A stretch of 64,000 bases of DNA. Origin: Streptomyces sp. MP131-18. Its GTDB lineage: Bacteria; Actinomycetota; Actinomycetes; Streptomycetales; Streptomycetaceae. The notes under the pieces are model-generated. The model worked only from the letters and a program-made list of their open reading frames with translations. It made no database searches and had not been told where the DNA came from. The position numbers and the translations under genes were made by a program. The stretch lies in contig NZ_LZNS01000001.1 in the NCBI RefSeq assembly GCF_001984575.1, positions 4,717,553-4,781,552 of the forward strand, in the 5' to 3' direction. Shown one piece after another: positions 40,738 to 49,874 of the stretch. Within the stretch, counting starts at the first letter, position 1. Each line of letters begins with the position of its first letter.

Positions 40738-42369
40738 TCAGGACCTGCTGACCGCGGCCAGGATCTCCGGCAGCCGTGCCGCCGTCATCGGCGCCGCGAT
40801 CCGCAGTCCCGCCCACGCCAGCAGCAGCCCGTACCCGGCCCCCGCCGGCAGCAGCGCCCAGGTCCAGGCCGCGTCCTGCGCGTGGGCCCACACGGTGAGC
40901 GCGATCACCGGCGCGCACAGCACGCCGCCGGCCAGCATGCCGCCGATGATGCTGAACCACGCCAACGCGCCCTGCCCCGGCGCCACGTTCTTCATCGCGT
41001 TGTCCTGCGGGATCGAGTAGGGGAACCGGGCGCTGGTCACCGCGCCCGCCGCGACCAGCGCGCCCAGCAGCGCGAGCGCCAGGCCGAGCCCGTCGGGCAG
41101 CGACCCCCACGCCCCGAACGCGGCCGCGGAGCCCACCACGACCACGCACGTGAACGGCAGCCCGATCAGCCCGATCGCCAGCGCGCGCCCCCGCAGTTCC
41201 AGATACGCGTCCCGGTCCGTGCCGATGGTCTGCGCGACCAGCCAGAAACCGCTGTAGTCCTGGCCGAACTGGTTGTACATCTGCAAGCCGAGCAGCGCGG
41301 CGACCCAACAGGCGTTGTACACGCTGCCGTTGCCCTGCACCGCGAAGACCAGCGGGAGCAGCAGGCCCATGCCGAGCGACATCGCCCAGCCCATCTTCGT
41401 CTTCGGGTCGCGCCACGCGTACGTCAGCGCGCGCCGCATCACCGTTCCCGTGCGCCCCTCGGGCAGCCACGCGGCCAGGCCGCGTTCCGCGGCACCGCGC
41501 GCGCCGGCGCTCTCCGGCGCGGCCTGGAGCGTGGAGGCGTCCGGCGCGGTCATCAGCCGGGTCAGCGTGCGGCTCCACCACAGGAGCAGCAGCCCGCAGG
41601 CGAGCAGCGTGCCGCCGAGGCCGTAGGCCACGAAGCCCCACGAGCCCTCGCCCGCCGCCCGCACCGCGTCCACCGCCGAGGCGGGTGGCACCCACCGCGC
41701 CACCTCGGCCACCGCGGCGACGGGGCCGAGCCCGTCGCCGTCCTCGTCGGCCAGGACGGAGAAGCCGAGGTTCACCCCCTGGATGCCGAACGCCACCACG
41801 AGTCCGCTGAGTACGGCCAGGTCACGTCCCTTGCGGCTGCTCAGCAGGCCCGCGTTCGCCGTGGCGAGCGTGCGCGAGAGCGTCGTGCACGTCAGCAGCA
41901 CCAGCGCGACGGCGCACACGGCGACCACCGTGGCCGCCCCGCCGCGCGCCCCCGGCACCACCGCGCCGGCCACGAGCAGCAGGGTGAACAGCGGTCCGGC
42001 GCCCACCAGGGAGGCGACGAGCTGCGCGGTCAGCAGCGGCCTGGGCCGCAGCGGCAGCATCACCAGCCGCCCCGGGTCGAGCGTCTCGTCCGCGGCACCC
42101 ACGAACAGCGGCATGAATGCCCAGCCGAGCGCCGTGGCCGCGACCAGCGCGACGCCCGCGGCGGGTCCGTCCTCGTGCCCGCGCAGCGCCACCATGATCA
42201 GCAGTCCCAGGACGCCGAAGAGGCCCGCGACCACCAGCGAGCCGACGAACGCCGCCGAGCGTCCCTTGGACTGCCGCACCCCGTTCCGCAGCAGCGACAG
42301 TTTCAGCCGCAGGAACGTTCCGGCGACCGAGGAGGCCGAGAGTTCCGCGGTTCCCATGCCGCCGCTCAT
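40738..42369 (-). CDS. ABC-2 type exporter permease, 12-13 helices
   Basis: A 543-residue membrane protein. It opens ASSVAGTFLRLKLSLLRNGVRQSKGRS, a cytoplasmic amphipathic arm, then about six helices, a basic cytoplasmic loop near residues 290-335 (GRTGTVMRRALTYAWRDPKTKMGWA) and another six. The duplicated layout is that of large ABC-2 permeases with two half-units. Substrate unknown. ATG overlaps the stop of the ATPase gene as ATGA, so the two form one exporter. Confidence 0.82.
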   Translation of the reverse strand: MSGGMGTAELSASSVAGTFLRLKLSLLRNGVRQSKGRSAAFVGSLVVAGLFGVLGLLIMVALRGHEDGPAAGVALVAATALGWAFMPLFVGAADETLDPGRLVMLPLRPRPLLTAQLVASLVGAGPLFTLLLVAGAVVPGARGGAATVVAVCAVALVLLTCTTLSRTLATANAGLLSSRKGRDLAVLSGLVVAFGIQGVNLGFSVLADEDGDGLGPVAAVAEVARWVPPASAVDAVRAAGEGSWGFVAYGLGGTLLACGLLLLWWSRTLTRLMTAPDASTLQAAPESAGARGAAERGLAAWLPEGRTGTVMRRALTYAWRDPKTKMGWAMSLGMGLLLPLVFAVQGNGSVYNACWVAALLGLQMYNQFGQDYSGFWLVAQTIGTDRDAYLELRGRALAIGLIGLPFTCVVVVGSAAAFGAWGSLPDGLGLALALLGALVAAGAVTSARFPYSIPQDNAMKNVAPGQGALAWFSIIGGMLAGGVLCAPVIALTVWAHAQDAAWTWALLPAGAGYGLLLAWAGLRIAAPMTAARLPEILAAVSRS

Positions 42370-43193
42370 GTGCCGCCGCCGCCCAGCCAGTCCAGCCGGT
42401 CCCCGGCCGGATTGCCATGCGCCCCCACCAGGCCGAGGAAGGCGCTCTGCAAGGACTCGGCGTCCCCGCGCACCTCGTCCAGCGGGCCGTGCGCCCTGAT
42501 CCGGCCCGCGGCCATCACCGCGACCCAGTCGCACAGCGACTCCACCAGCTCCATCACGTGGCTGGAGAACACGACCGTCGCGCCCGAGGCCGTATAACGT
42601 TCCAGCACGCCGCGGATGATCTGCGCCGACACCGGGTCCACGCCCTCGAACGGCTCGTCGAGGAACAGCACTTCGGGATTGTGCAGCAGCGCCGCGGCCA
42701 GCCCGGTCTTCTTCCGCATGCCCGTCGAGTAGTCGACCACCAGCTTGTGCTGCGCGCCCGACAGGTCGAGAACGTCGAGCAGCTGGTTCGTGCGCCGGTC
42801 CACCTCGTCGGCCGGCAGCCCGCGCAGCCGGCCGAGGTAGGTCAGCAGCTCCCGGCCCGAGAGCCGTTCGAACAGGCGCAGCCCCTCGGGCAGTACCCCG
42901 ATCCGCGCCTTGACCGCCACCGGGTCCCGCCACACGTCCGTGCCGGCGACCTCCACGACGCCGGAGTCCGGCCTGAGCAGCCCCGTGATCATCGAAAGCG
43001 TGGTGGTCTTGCCCGCGCCGTTCGGTCCGACGAGGCCGACGAACCGGCCCGCCGGAAGGTCCAGGTCGATGCCGGAGACGGCGACCTGCTCCCCGAATCG
43101 CTTCCACAGCCCCCGCACGGACACGGCCGTCCGGGCCGCCGTGTCCGTTGCGGCTGCCCCTGGTGTCGTGTCCTGCTCAGGTTGGCCTGTCAT
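42366..43193 (-). CDS. ABC exporter ATPase
   Basis: A 275-residue ATPase with every motif: Walker A GPNGAGKTTTLSMI, Q-loop replaced by GVLPEGLRLFERLSG, signature YSTGMRKKTGLAAALLHNPE (STGM in place of SGGQ, usual for ABC-2 exporters), Walker B LFLDEPFEGVDP and switch His SSHVMELVESLCD. N-terminal 20 residues are disordered. The ATG lies seven bases after a TAGGGT -10 (43201-43206), so the mRNA may be leaderless. Confidence 0.9.
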   Translation of the reverse strand: MTGQPEQDTTPGAAATDTAARTAVSVRGLWKRFGEQVAVSGIDLDLPAGRFVGLVGPNGAGKTTTLSMITGLLRPDSGVVEVAGTDVWRDPVAVKARIGVLPEGLRLFERLSGRELLTYLGRLRGLPADEVDRRTNQLLDVLDLSGAQHKLVVDYSTGMRKKTGLAAALLHNPEVLFLDEPFEGVDPVSAQIIRGVLERYTASGATVVFSSHVMELVESLCDWVAVMAAGRIRAHGPLDEVRGDAESLQSAFLGLVGAHGNPAGDRLDWLGGGGT

Positions 43194-43258
43194 GCCCCAC
43201 ACCCTAGACGGGGCGCTTCCGCCGATTTCCCCCGGATTCATTCGGTGGGTTCGTTCGG

Positions 43259-43921
43259 TCAGGGCTCCTGGCCGCAGGCGTAGGCGAGGGGGGCGATCAG
43301 CTCCGCCGCGTCCGGGAGCCAGCGGTTCACCGAGGTCGGCCGGTGCACCCACTGCGCGGCACCGCGGCGGCCCATGCGGGTCGGCGGGGCGGCCACGAAG
43401 TCGCCCTCGCCGCGCACCGAGAGGTCGAGCGCCGCCGGGGACCAGCCCAGCTGCCGCACCAGCCCAGGGGCCTTCGCCGCACCGCCCGGCAGCACGAAGA
43501 ACTGCATACGGCCCGCGGGCGTCGCCGCGACAGGCCCCGGCGCCACCCCGCTCCGCTCCATCCGGGCCAGCGCCAGACAGCCCGCCGTCTCCGGCACGTC
43601 GAAGACGTCGAACGTGCGCCCGGTCGGCAGCAGGATCGCCGCCCGCGGCTCCCGCGACCACAGCCGGCGCACCTCCGCGGTGCTGCCTGTCGTGTGCGTC
43701 GTCCAGTCCCGGCGCACGGGGTGCGCGCCGGGCGCACCGCATGCCGGAACGGCGCACGAACAGCGCGCCGCGCCGGAATCCGACTCAATCCATGCCCCCG
43801 GCAGCACCTCCCAGTGCCGTTCCTTGACGTACTGAAGGGCGTGTTCGAGTAGGTTTCCGCCGAATTGCCGTGCGAGGGGCGGGGCCGTGTCTCCTGCGGT
43901 GCGTGCGCTGGTCTCTTCCAC
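43259..43921 (-). CDS. Bifunctional DNA primase/polymerase (prim-pol) domain protein
   Basis: A 220-residue protein resembling the N-terminal prim-pol domain family. HALQYVKERHWEVLPGAWIE opens the domain; a Cys cluster CSCAVPACGAPGAHP with RRDWTTHTT follows (zinc-binding-like), then VRRLWSREPRAAILLPTGRTFDVFDVPE with the acidic pair of the active site. These solo proteins in Streptomyces are probably not true replication primases. Start uncertain: GTG 43921 or GTG 43948, neither with a ribosome site. Divergent from the TPR regulator gene. Confidence 0.72.
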   Translation of the reverse strand: MEETSARTAGDTAPPLARQFGGNLLEHALQYVKERHWEVLPGAWIESDSGAARCSCAVPACGAPGAHPVRRDWTTHTTGSTAEVRRLWSREPRAAILLPTGRTFDVFDVPETAGCLALARMERSGVAPGPVAATPAGRMQFFVLPGGAAKAPGLVRQLGWSPAALDLSVRGEGDFVAAPPTRMGRRGAAQWVHRPTSVNRWLPDAAELIAPLAYACGQEP

Positions 43922-44100
43922 GCCGATGACAACTCGACTACTCCGCACGGGTTACGGCCGCGCGGAAACGGGTCTCCCGGGGGGCACCCGCACGCGGGGC
44001 GCATCGGTGCATCCATGGGGGCATACGGGATGGACCGGGCGGCGGCCGGGCAGTGATCAGCCGGGATTCCCCAGGGGCCCGTCAGCAAAGGGAGCCGCTG

Positions 44101-45519
44101 ATGACTGCCAGACCACTGATCGCCCGCCAGCCCAACGAACGGCTGCTCGCCCTCATCAGGGAAGCGGCCTGCTCGAACGCCGGGCTGGCGCGCCGCGTCA
44201 ACATGTGCGCGGCCGAGCGCGGTTTCGACTTCCGCTACGACAAGACGTCCGTGGCGCGCTGGATTCGCGGCCAGCAGCCACGCGGCCGCGCGCCTGACGT
44301 CATTGCCGAGGCGCTGGGCCGCAAGCTCGGCCGGCCGGTGACCGTCGACGAGATCGGCATGGGCACCGCCCGCCAGCTGACCTCGTCCGTCGGCCTGCAC
44401 TTCGCGGCCGGGCTCGCCGAGTGCGTCGAACAGGCCGGTGAGCTGTGGCACTCGGACGTGGCCAGACGGGAGAACGGCGAAGGTCAGAACCCGTACGCCA
44501 CCGGCGGCTCGCACGTCGCGCCCGCCGCGCTGGTGGAGCCCAGCCGGGACTGGCTGATCACCCCGGCCGACGCCGAGGTCGCCCGCACCGCGGGCACGCG
44601 CGTGGGCACCGCCGACGTCGAGGCCGTGCTCGCCACCACCGCCGCGCTGGTGCGTCTCGACCGGCGCTGGGGCGCCGGGCACGTGCGCCCGGTCGTCGTC
44701 CACTACCTCAACAGCGTGGTGTCGGGGCTGCTCTCCGGCGCCTACCGGGAGACGGTCGGCCGTGAGCTGTTCGGCGCGGCGGCGCGGCTGACGGAGCTGG
44801 CCGGGTACATGGCCGTGGACACCGGCCTGCCCGGGCTCGCACAGCGCTACTACATCCAGGCCCTGCGCCTCGCCCAGGCCGCGGGGGACCGGGGCTTCGG
44901 CGGCTATGTGCTGGCGGCGGGAATGAGCCATCTTGCGGCCGCACTCGGCAACCCGCGTGAGGTGATCCAGCTGGCCCGCGCGGCCCAGGAGGGCGCCAAG
45001 GGGCGCGCGACGCCGCGCGCGGAAGCGCTGTTCCTGGCCGCGGAGGCCCGCGGATACGCGCAGCTCGGCGACCGCGCGGCCTGCCACCGGGCGGCGGCCG
45101 ACGCGACGGCGGCGCTGGAGCGTTCCGGCGGGGAGTCGGGCGACGACCCGGTGTGGATCGCGCACTTCGACGCCGCCTACCTCGCCGACGAACTCGCCCA
45201 CTGCCACCGCGACCTCGGCCAGGGCCGCGAGGCGCAGAAACGGGCGGCCGAGGCGCTCGCCGGCCACCCCGGGACGCGGACGCGGCGGCGGGCCATAGGG
45301 CTTGTGGTGCTGGCCACGGGCCAGTTGCAGGAGGGTGAGCTGGAACTGGCCTGTCACACCGCCGCGGAGGCGGGCACCATGCTGGACGGCCTGCGCTCCG
45401 GCCGCGGCACGGAGTACCTGGAGGAGTTCACCGCCCGCCTCGAACCGCACCGCAACGAGCCGCCGGTGCGCGAGTTCACCGCCCGCAGACCGCCGCGTGA
45501 AGGTGTGAGTCCCCGCTGA
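44101..45519 (+). CDS. XRE/NsdA-like regulator with TPR region
   Basis: A 472-residue cytoplasmic protein. The N-terminal HTH-like segment NERLLALIREAACSNAGLARRVNMCAAERGFDFRYDKTSVARWIRGQQPRGRAPDVIAEALGRKLG is the opening of the NsdA-like family, several of which affect antibiotic production and sporulation in Streptomyces. The rest (about residues 130-450) is all-helical with TPR-like repeats (LAQRYYIQALRLAQAAGDRGF; EAQKRAAEALAGHPGTRTRR). AAAGGGAG precedes ATG 44101. Target genes unknown. Confidence 0.82.
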   Translation: MTARPLIARQPNERLLALIREAACSNAGLARRVNMCAAERGFDFRYDKTSVARWIRGQQPRGRAPDVIAEALGRKLGRPVTVDEIGMGTARQLTSSVGLHFAAGLAECVEQAGELWHSDVARRENGEGQNPYATGGSHVAPAALVEPSRDWLITPADAEVARTAGTRVGTADVEAVLATTAALVRLDRRWGAGHVRPVVVHYLNSVVSGLLSGAYRETVGRELFGAAARLTELAGYMAVDTGLPGLAQRYYIQALRLAQAAGDRGFGGYVLAAGMSHLAAALGNPREVIQLARAAQEGAKGRATPRAEALFLAAEARGYAQLGDRAACHRAAADATAALERSGGESGDDPVWIAHFDAAYLADELAHCHRDLGQGREAQKRAAEALAGHPGTRTRRRAIGLVVLATGQLQEGELELACHTAAEAGTMLDGLRSGRGTEYLEEFTARLEPHRNEPPVREFTARRPPREGVSPR

Positions 45520-45613
45520 CCTGCCGGACTTGACGCCGGGAGGTGGCACCGCGAGTCTCCTGTAGGGCCGGTAGCGTGGCCCGGCGAACGGCGTTGAGTG
45601 ACGAGGAGCCCGC

Positions 45614-47161
45614 GTGACCAGCCACAACGGACGGGACAACGAACCCCGTGAGGGCGTGATACTGCCGTCGGACGGCAGTGAGGCATGGGACTCCAGCGCC
45701 CCGCAGCGCGGTCAGGACGCCACCGTCGTCGCCCCGCTCCCCGGTCAGCCCTGGGGCCAGCCGTGGGGCCCGGACGCGGCCGGGCCGCCGCGGCAGGCCG
45801 CCGTGCCCGGCCCGCCCCCGCCGTTCCCCGCCGCCGGACCCGGCGCACCGTCGCAGACGCCCGCCCCGCCGGAGATGCCCGCCCCGCCGCAGACGCCCGC
45901 GGCCGCGCAGGCCCCGGCGCTGCCGCAGTCGCCGACGCCGCCGATGCCCGCGGCACCGCCGCCCGCCCAGCCCGCCCCGGCCCCCGCCCACGGCGACGCG
46001 ACCCAGCAGATCCCGGCCGTGGAGACGACCGCCCGGATCAGGGCGCTGCCCGCGCAGGGCACCCCGGCCCGCCCGTCCGCGCCGCCCGCGGACGGTTCGG
46101 AGAGTGCCACCCAGCTGATCCCGCCCGTTCCCGGGGATGGTTCGGAGAGTGCCACCCAGCTGATCCCGCCGGTCCCCGGGGATGGTTCGGAGAGCGCGAC
46201 CCAGCTGATCCCGCCCGTTCCGGCGGCCGGGGACCCCGAGGCCACGACGCAGCTGCGCGCCTACCGCGGTCCCGCGCCCACCCGGCCCGCGCCCACCCGG
46301 CCCGCGCCCGCCGGACCCGGGCACGGCAGGCCGGGACCGGCCGCGCCCCCGCGGGGCGAAGCCGAGCCGACGCAGTCCATGCCGCGCGTGCCCGGCGACT
46401 TCGACAGCCTCTTCCGGTCGGCGGCCGTCGCCGAGGAGCCACCACCGCCGCACGGCGGTGGCGGCGGGCGGCGGTCCACCGGCGGTCCGCGGCGCCGTTC
46501 CCCCGCCGTGGTGGCGGCCGCGGTCGTCGTCGGCTGCGCGCTCGTCGGCCTGATCGCGGGGGCCGCGCTCAGCGGCGGCGACGACGACGGCGGGGACACG
46601 CGGGAGACCACGGAGCCGGAGGCGGCCGGGGAGAAGGAGCCGGAGAACGGCACGGCGGAGGGGGCGGAGGGGGCGGACGGCGGTGCCGGGGAGGCGGCGG
46701 ACGCCGAGGCAGAGCAGGCCGAAGCGCTGTCCGCGCTGCTCGCGGACAGCAACGACAGCAGGGACGCGGTCATCGAGTCCGTCACCAGCATCAGGGCCTG
46801 CCGCGACCTCGACCGGGCCGCGGAGGACCTGCGCGCCGCGGCGGAGCAGCGCAACGGCCTCGTCACGCGTCTTGACGGGCTCGCGCTCGACCAGCTGCCC
46901 GAGGGCGAGGCACTCGCCCAGTCGCTCAGCGAGGCGTGGCACGCCTCGGCGGAGGCCGACGAGCACTACGCGGCCTGGGCCGACCAGGCGGGCAACGACC
47001 CGCAGGTCTGCCGGGGCGGACAGGCGCGGCACACCGACCGGGCGTCGAACGGCGACGCGGCCAGCGGCCGGGCGACATCGGCGAAGGAACGCGCGGCCGA
47101 GCTGTGGAACCCGCTGGCCAGGAAACACGGCCTGCCCGAACGGGCGGCGACGCAACTGTGA
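45614..47161 (+). CDS. Single-pass membrane protein with Pro-rich arm and ATQLIPPVP repeats
   Basis: A 515-residue protein. The first 300 residues are a disordered cytoplasmic Pro/Ala/Gly arm. It contains DATQQIPAV, then three tandem 15-residue units SESATQLIPPVP (about 160-204), then EATTQLRA and EPTQSMPRVP, so Thr-Gln is repeated. A basic stop-transfer (RRSTGGPRRR) precedes one helix (AVVAAAVVVGCALVGLIAGAAL, about 297-318). The outer part (330-515) is acidic then helical with two Cys (RACRDLDRA, PQVCRGGQ). No enzyme motif. Function unknown. The arm might bind a phosphothreonine reader, which is speculation. Confidence 0.78.
   Translation: MTSHNGRDNEPREGVILPSDGSEAWDSSAPQRGQDATVVAPLPGQPWGQPWGPDAAGPPRQAAVPGPPPPFPAAGPGAPSQTPAPPEMPAPPQTPAAAQAPALPQSPTPPMPAAPPPAQPAPAPAHGDATQQIPAVETTARIRALPAQGTPARPSAPPADGSESATQLIPPVPGDGSESATQLIPPVPGDGSESATQLIPPVPAAGDPEATTQLRAYRGPAPTRPAPTRPAPAGPGHGRPGPAAPPRGEAEPTQSMPRVPGDFDSLFRSAAVAEEPPPPHGGGGGRRSTGGPRRRSPAVVAAAVVVGCALVGLIAGAALSGGDDDGGDTRETTEPEAAGEKEPENGTAEGAEGADGGAGEAADAEAEQAEALSALLADSNDSRDAVIESVTSIRACRDLDRAAEDLRAAAEQRNGLVTRLDGLALDQLPEGEALAQSLSEAWHASAEADEHYAAWADQAGNDPQVCRGGQARHTDRASNGDAASGRATSAKERAAELWNPLARKHGLPERAATQL
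46091..46225 (+). repeat. Three tandem 45-bp repeats coding GDGSESATQLIPPVP
   Basis: Units at 46091-46135, 46136-46180 and 46181-46225 differ at only a few positions, mostly silent. A shorter CCCACCCGGCCCGCG duplication follows near 46278-46305. The repeats multiply the Thr-Gln motif of the encoded protein. Confidence 0.9.
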
Positions 47162-47211
47162 GCGCACAAAGCACCGAAAAGTCTTCCCGTCACGCCCGCC
47201 GTTCCTCCACC

Positions 47212-47658
47212 ATGGCAGGCATGCCGCTCAACGACATGCCGTGGTGGCGCTGGCGCACCAATGTGCGCTCGGCGCTGCACATGCTCTCCGACTCCGCCTT
47301 CCACCAGACGTGCTGGGTGGCCGGCGTGCCCGGCTACGGTGACGTGACGGACGCGGTCTACCGGCTGGTGGAGGACACCTGGCTGGACAACTGGTCCGCA
47401 GAGAAATACGTCGGCACGGTCTTCAGGGACAGCCAGGAGGCCGCCCTCGTGGACGTCGCCGTGCTGCGCGTGCTGCGGATCATGCACCAGGTCGGCGCCG
47501 ATGCCCCCGTGACCGACTACCTCCAGCACCACGGCTGGCCCGAGGCCGTGCGCGCGGCGCGCGAGGCGCACACGCGGCTCGCGGTCAACGACGGCGAGGA
47601 CCCGGAGGTGCCGCCGCGCACCCTGGACGACCTGGCCGCCGCGATGCACACGGTCTGA
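47212..47658 (+). CDS. SCO4402-family small protein, unknown function
   Basis: A 148-residue cytoplasmic protein. It is very well conserved in its opening MPLNDMPWWRWRTNVRSALHMLSD and in TDAVYRLVEDTWLDNWSAEKYVGTVFRDSQEAALVDVAVLRVLRIM, with many Trp and acidic residues, all helical. I believe this is the family named after S. coelicolor SCO4402, function unknown. The start may be ATG 47212 or a GTG at 47158 that overlaps the preceding stop by four bases; conservation begins near residue 4 of the shorter form. It lies 25 bases before purU. Confidence 0.78.
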   Translation: MAGMPLNDMPWWRWRTNVRSALHMLSDSAFHQTCWVAGVPGYGDVTDAVYRLVEDTWLDNWSAEKYVGTVFRDSQEAALVDVAVLRVLRIMHQVGADAPVTDYLQHHGWPEAVRAAREAHTRLAVNDGEDPEVPPRTLDDLAAAMHTV

Positions 47659-47683
47659 TGCCGGTGTGCCACGCTTGGGCACC

Positions 47684-48565
47684 ATGACCACCGACCAGCC
47701 AGACCAGCCCGCGGCGCGGTCCCAGTTCGTGCTGACGCTGTCCTGTTCCGACAAGCCCGGCATCGTGCACGCCGTGTCGAGCTACCTGTTCATGACCGGC
47801 TGCAACATCGAGGACAGCCAGCAGTTCGGCGATCGGGACACCGGACTGTTCTTCATGCGGGTGCACTTCTCGGCCGAGGGCCGAGTGGAGCCGGAGAAGC
47901 TGCGCGCGAGCTTCGCCGCGGTCGGCGACACGTTCCGCATGGACTGGCAGCTGCACCCGGCCGACGAGAAGATGCGCGTGCTGCTCATGGTCAGCAAGTT
48001 CGGGCACTGCCTCAACGACCTGCTGTTCCGCGCGCGGAGCGGCGCGCTGCCCGTCGAGATCGCGGCCGTGGTCTCCAACCACCCCGACTTCTCCGAGCTG
48101 GCCGCGTCCAACGACGTCCCGTTCCACCACATTCCGGTCACCGCGGACAATAAGGCGGAGGCGGAGGCGCGGCTGCTGCGGATCGTCGAGGACGAGGGGG
48201 TGGAGCTGATCGTGCTCGCCCGCTACATGCAGGTGATCTCCGACGACCTGTGCAAGCGGCTGCCGGGCCGCATCATCAACATCCACCACTCCTTCCTCCC
48301 CAGCTTCAAGGGCGCCCGGCCGTACCACCAGGCGCACGCCAGGGGCGTGAAGCTGATCGGCGCGACCGCGCACTACGTGACGGCGGAGCTGGACGAGGGC
48401 CCGATCATCGAGCAGGAAGTGGAACGGGTCGGCCACGAGCTGACCCCGAAGCAGCTCGTCGCGGTCGGCCGCGACGTGGAGTGCCAGGCACTGGCCCGCG
48501 CGGTGAAGTGGCACAGCGAACGCCGGGTCCTCATCAACGGCCACCGCACCGTCGTCTTCGGCTGA
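47684..48565 (+). CDS. purU: Formyltetrahydrofolate deformylase
   Basis: A 293-residue enzyme that hydrolyses 10-formyl-THF to THF and formate, supplying formate and balancing one-carbon units. An N-terminal ACT domain (LTLSCSDKPGIVHAVSSYLFMTGCNIEDSQQF) is followed by a formyltransferase-fold domain: VSKFGHCLNDLL, SNHPDF, and the catalytic region NIHHSFLPSFKGARPYHQAHARGVKLIGATAHYVTAELDEGPIIEQ with Asn, His and Asp. C-terminus NGHRTVVFG is canonical. Convergent with the anti-sigma gene, with a one-base gap. Confidence 0.94.
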   Translation: MTTDQPDQPAARSQFVLTLSCSDKPGIVHAVSSYLFMTGCNIEDSQQFGDRDTGLFFMRVHFSAEGRVEPEKLRASFAAVGDTFRMDWQLHPADEKMRVLLMVSKFGHCLNDLLFRARSGALPVEIAAVVSNHPDFSELAASNDVPFHHIPVTADNKAEAEARLLRIVEDEGVELIVLARYMQVISDDLCKRLPGRIINIHHSFLPSFKGARPYHQAHARGVKLIGATAHYVTAELDEGPIIEQEVERVGHELTPKQLVAVGRDVECQALARAVKWHSERRVLINGHRTVVFG

Positions 48566-48566
48566 C

Positions 48567-49874
48567 TCACGGCCGGGACAGCGCCGCCGCGGCGCTCAGC
48601 ACGTCATGTATGACGGCCGGGTCGCCCTCGACGCCCGAGGCCGCGTCCTCCGGCGAGGTGCGGCCCGCGGCCAGCTGGCAGAACACCACGTCGTCGAGCG
48701 CCACATGCGCCACCGCGTCCCGCGCCTGCGTGCGCGAGACACCGGCGACCGGCGAGTCGAGCGGGATGTACCAGTGGCCGCCGCCCGTGCCCTCGACCTC
48801 CAGGTGCAGCGTGCGGCCCGGCGTGCCCGCCGTGGTCAGCCGGGCGGGCGACACCGCGAGCCCGGCCCGCCGCCGGCCGGCGATGCTGCCCGGCAGCCGT
48901 CGCGCGTTCAGATCGACCAGCAGCCGCAGATGCGGACCGTGCGGCGGGGCGTACGGGTACTCCACCGCCTCGGCGATGTCCCCGGCGTGCACCCAGCAGG
49001 CGAACGCCCGGTCCAGGTAGGCGTCGGACAGCGGTACCCGGTCGCCGTCCCCTGGGAAGCGTCCGGGATCACCGAACGCCGCGCGCGGCAGCGTCCGTTC
49101 CCCGGTCCTGCCGCCCAGCTCGCCCGCCTTCCGCACCAGCGATCTGGTCCGGTCGCGCCACGGCTGCCACGCCGGGCAGCGCTCGCCACGCGCCCCGTCG
49201 CCCGCATCCGGCAGGTGGCCGGGCGGGCCGCCCGCCGGGTCCGTGCCCGCCGGGTCCCGCAGGCCGACGGCGCGGGCCAGCGGCCCGTCCCCGGCCAGCA
49301 GGTGGTCCACCACGCCGGCCACCGTGGTGCGGCGCCAGGACCACTGGTCGTCCGCGAACCAGCGCAGCGACACGGGCGTGCGCCACTCGTCCTCGGCCAT
49401 GTCGTTGAGCAGCGCGTCGAGCCGCGCCGCCTCCGCGTCGAACGGTGCGGCCCACGACGGCAGCGGCTGCCGCGCGGGGCGGCGGGCCAGGCAGTCCGCC
49501 AGCACGGCGGTGCGCAGCCCGGGGTCGAGGTCGAGGCTGCGCTGGGGTTCGAGCAGGGTGGCGGCGTCCCGCAGGCCGAGGGCCTCCTCGGCGCAGCGCC
49601 CGCACTCGCCGAGGTGCGCCTCGACCCGTTCCGCCTCCTTCGGGGTGCAGGCGGCCAGCGCCCAGGCGCCGAGCAGCGACATCAGGTCCTGATGATCCCG
49701 GTCGTCCAGGGGAGCGGACATCGGCTCGCTGGCCTCCCGTTGCCGAGGGGTGACCGGCGGCGGGCCGCCGGGCCCGCCGTCCGCGGAGGGCGGCCTGGGG
49801 TCGCGTGGTGCGGGGACGCGGTGGGCGTCGGCCGCCGGTGGCCGGCGCGGGCCGGGCTCCGGCGGAGTCGTCAC
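48567..49874 (-). CDS. Anti-sigma factor: zinc-finger domain fused to maleylpyruvate-isomerase-like (MDMPI) domain
   Basis: A 435-residue cytoplasmic protein. An anti-sigma ZAS motif HLGECGRC (His87, Cys91, Cys94) sits in AWALAACTPKEAERVEAHLGECGRC, followed by a DinB/MDMPI-like helical domain (about 150-330, with WRRTTVAGVVDHLLAGDGPLA and CWVHAGDIAEAVEYP) and an MDMPI C-terminal domain (about 335-435). No membrane span, so it is a soluble sensor. It overlaps the sigma-factor stop as GTGA, the usual sigma/anti-sigma arrangement. ATG at residue 52 is an alternative start. Confidence 0.82.
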   Translation of the reverse strand: MTTPPEPGPRRPPAADAHRVPAPRDPRPPSADGGPGGPPPVTPRQREASEPMSAPLDDRDHQDLMSLLGAWALAACTPKEAERVEAHLGECGRCAEEALGLRDAATLLEPQRSLDLDPGLRTAVLADCLARRPARQPLPSWAAPFDAEAARLDALLNDMAEDEWRTPVSLRWFADDQWSWRRTTVAGVVDHLLAGDGPLARAVGLRDPAGTDPAGGPPGHLPDAGDGARGERCPAWQPWRDRTRSLVRKAGELGGRTGERTLPRAAFGDPGRFPGDGDRVPLSDAYLDRAFACWVHAGDIAEAVEYPYAPPHGPHLRLLVDLNARRLPGSIAGRRRAGLAVSPARLTTAGTPGRTLHLEVEGTGGGHWYIPLDSPVAGVSRTQARDAVAHVALDDVVFCQLAAGRTSPEDAASGVEGDPAVIHDVLSAAAALSRP

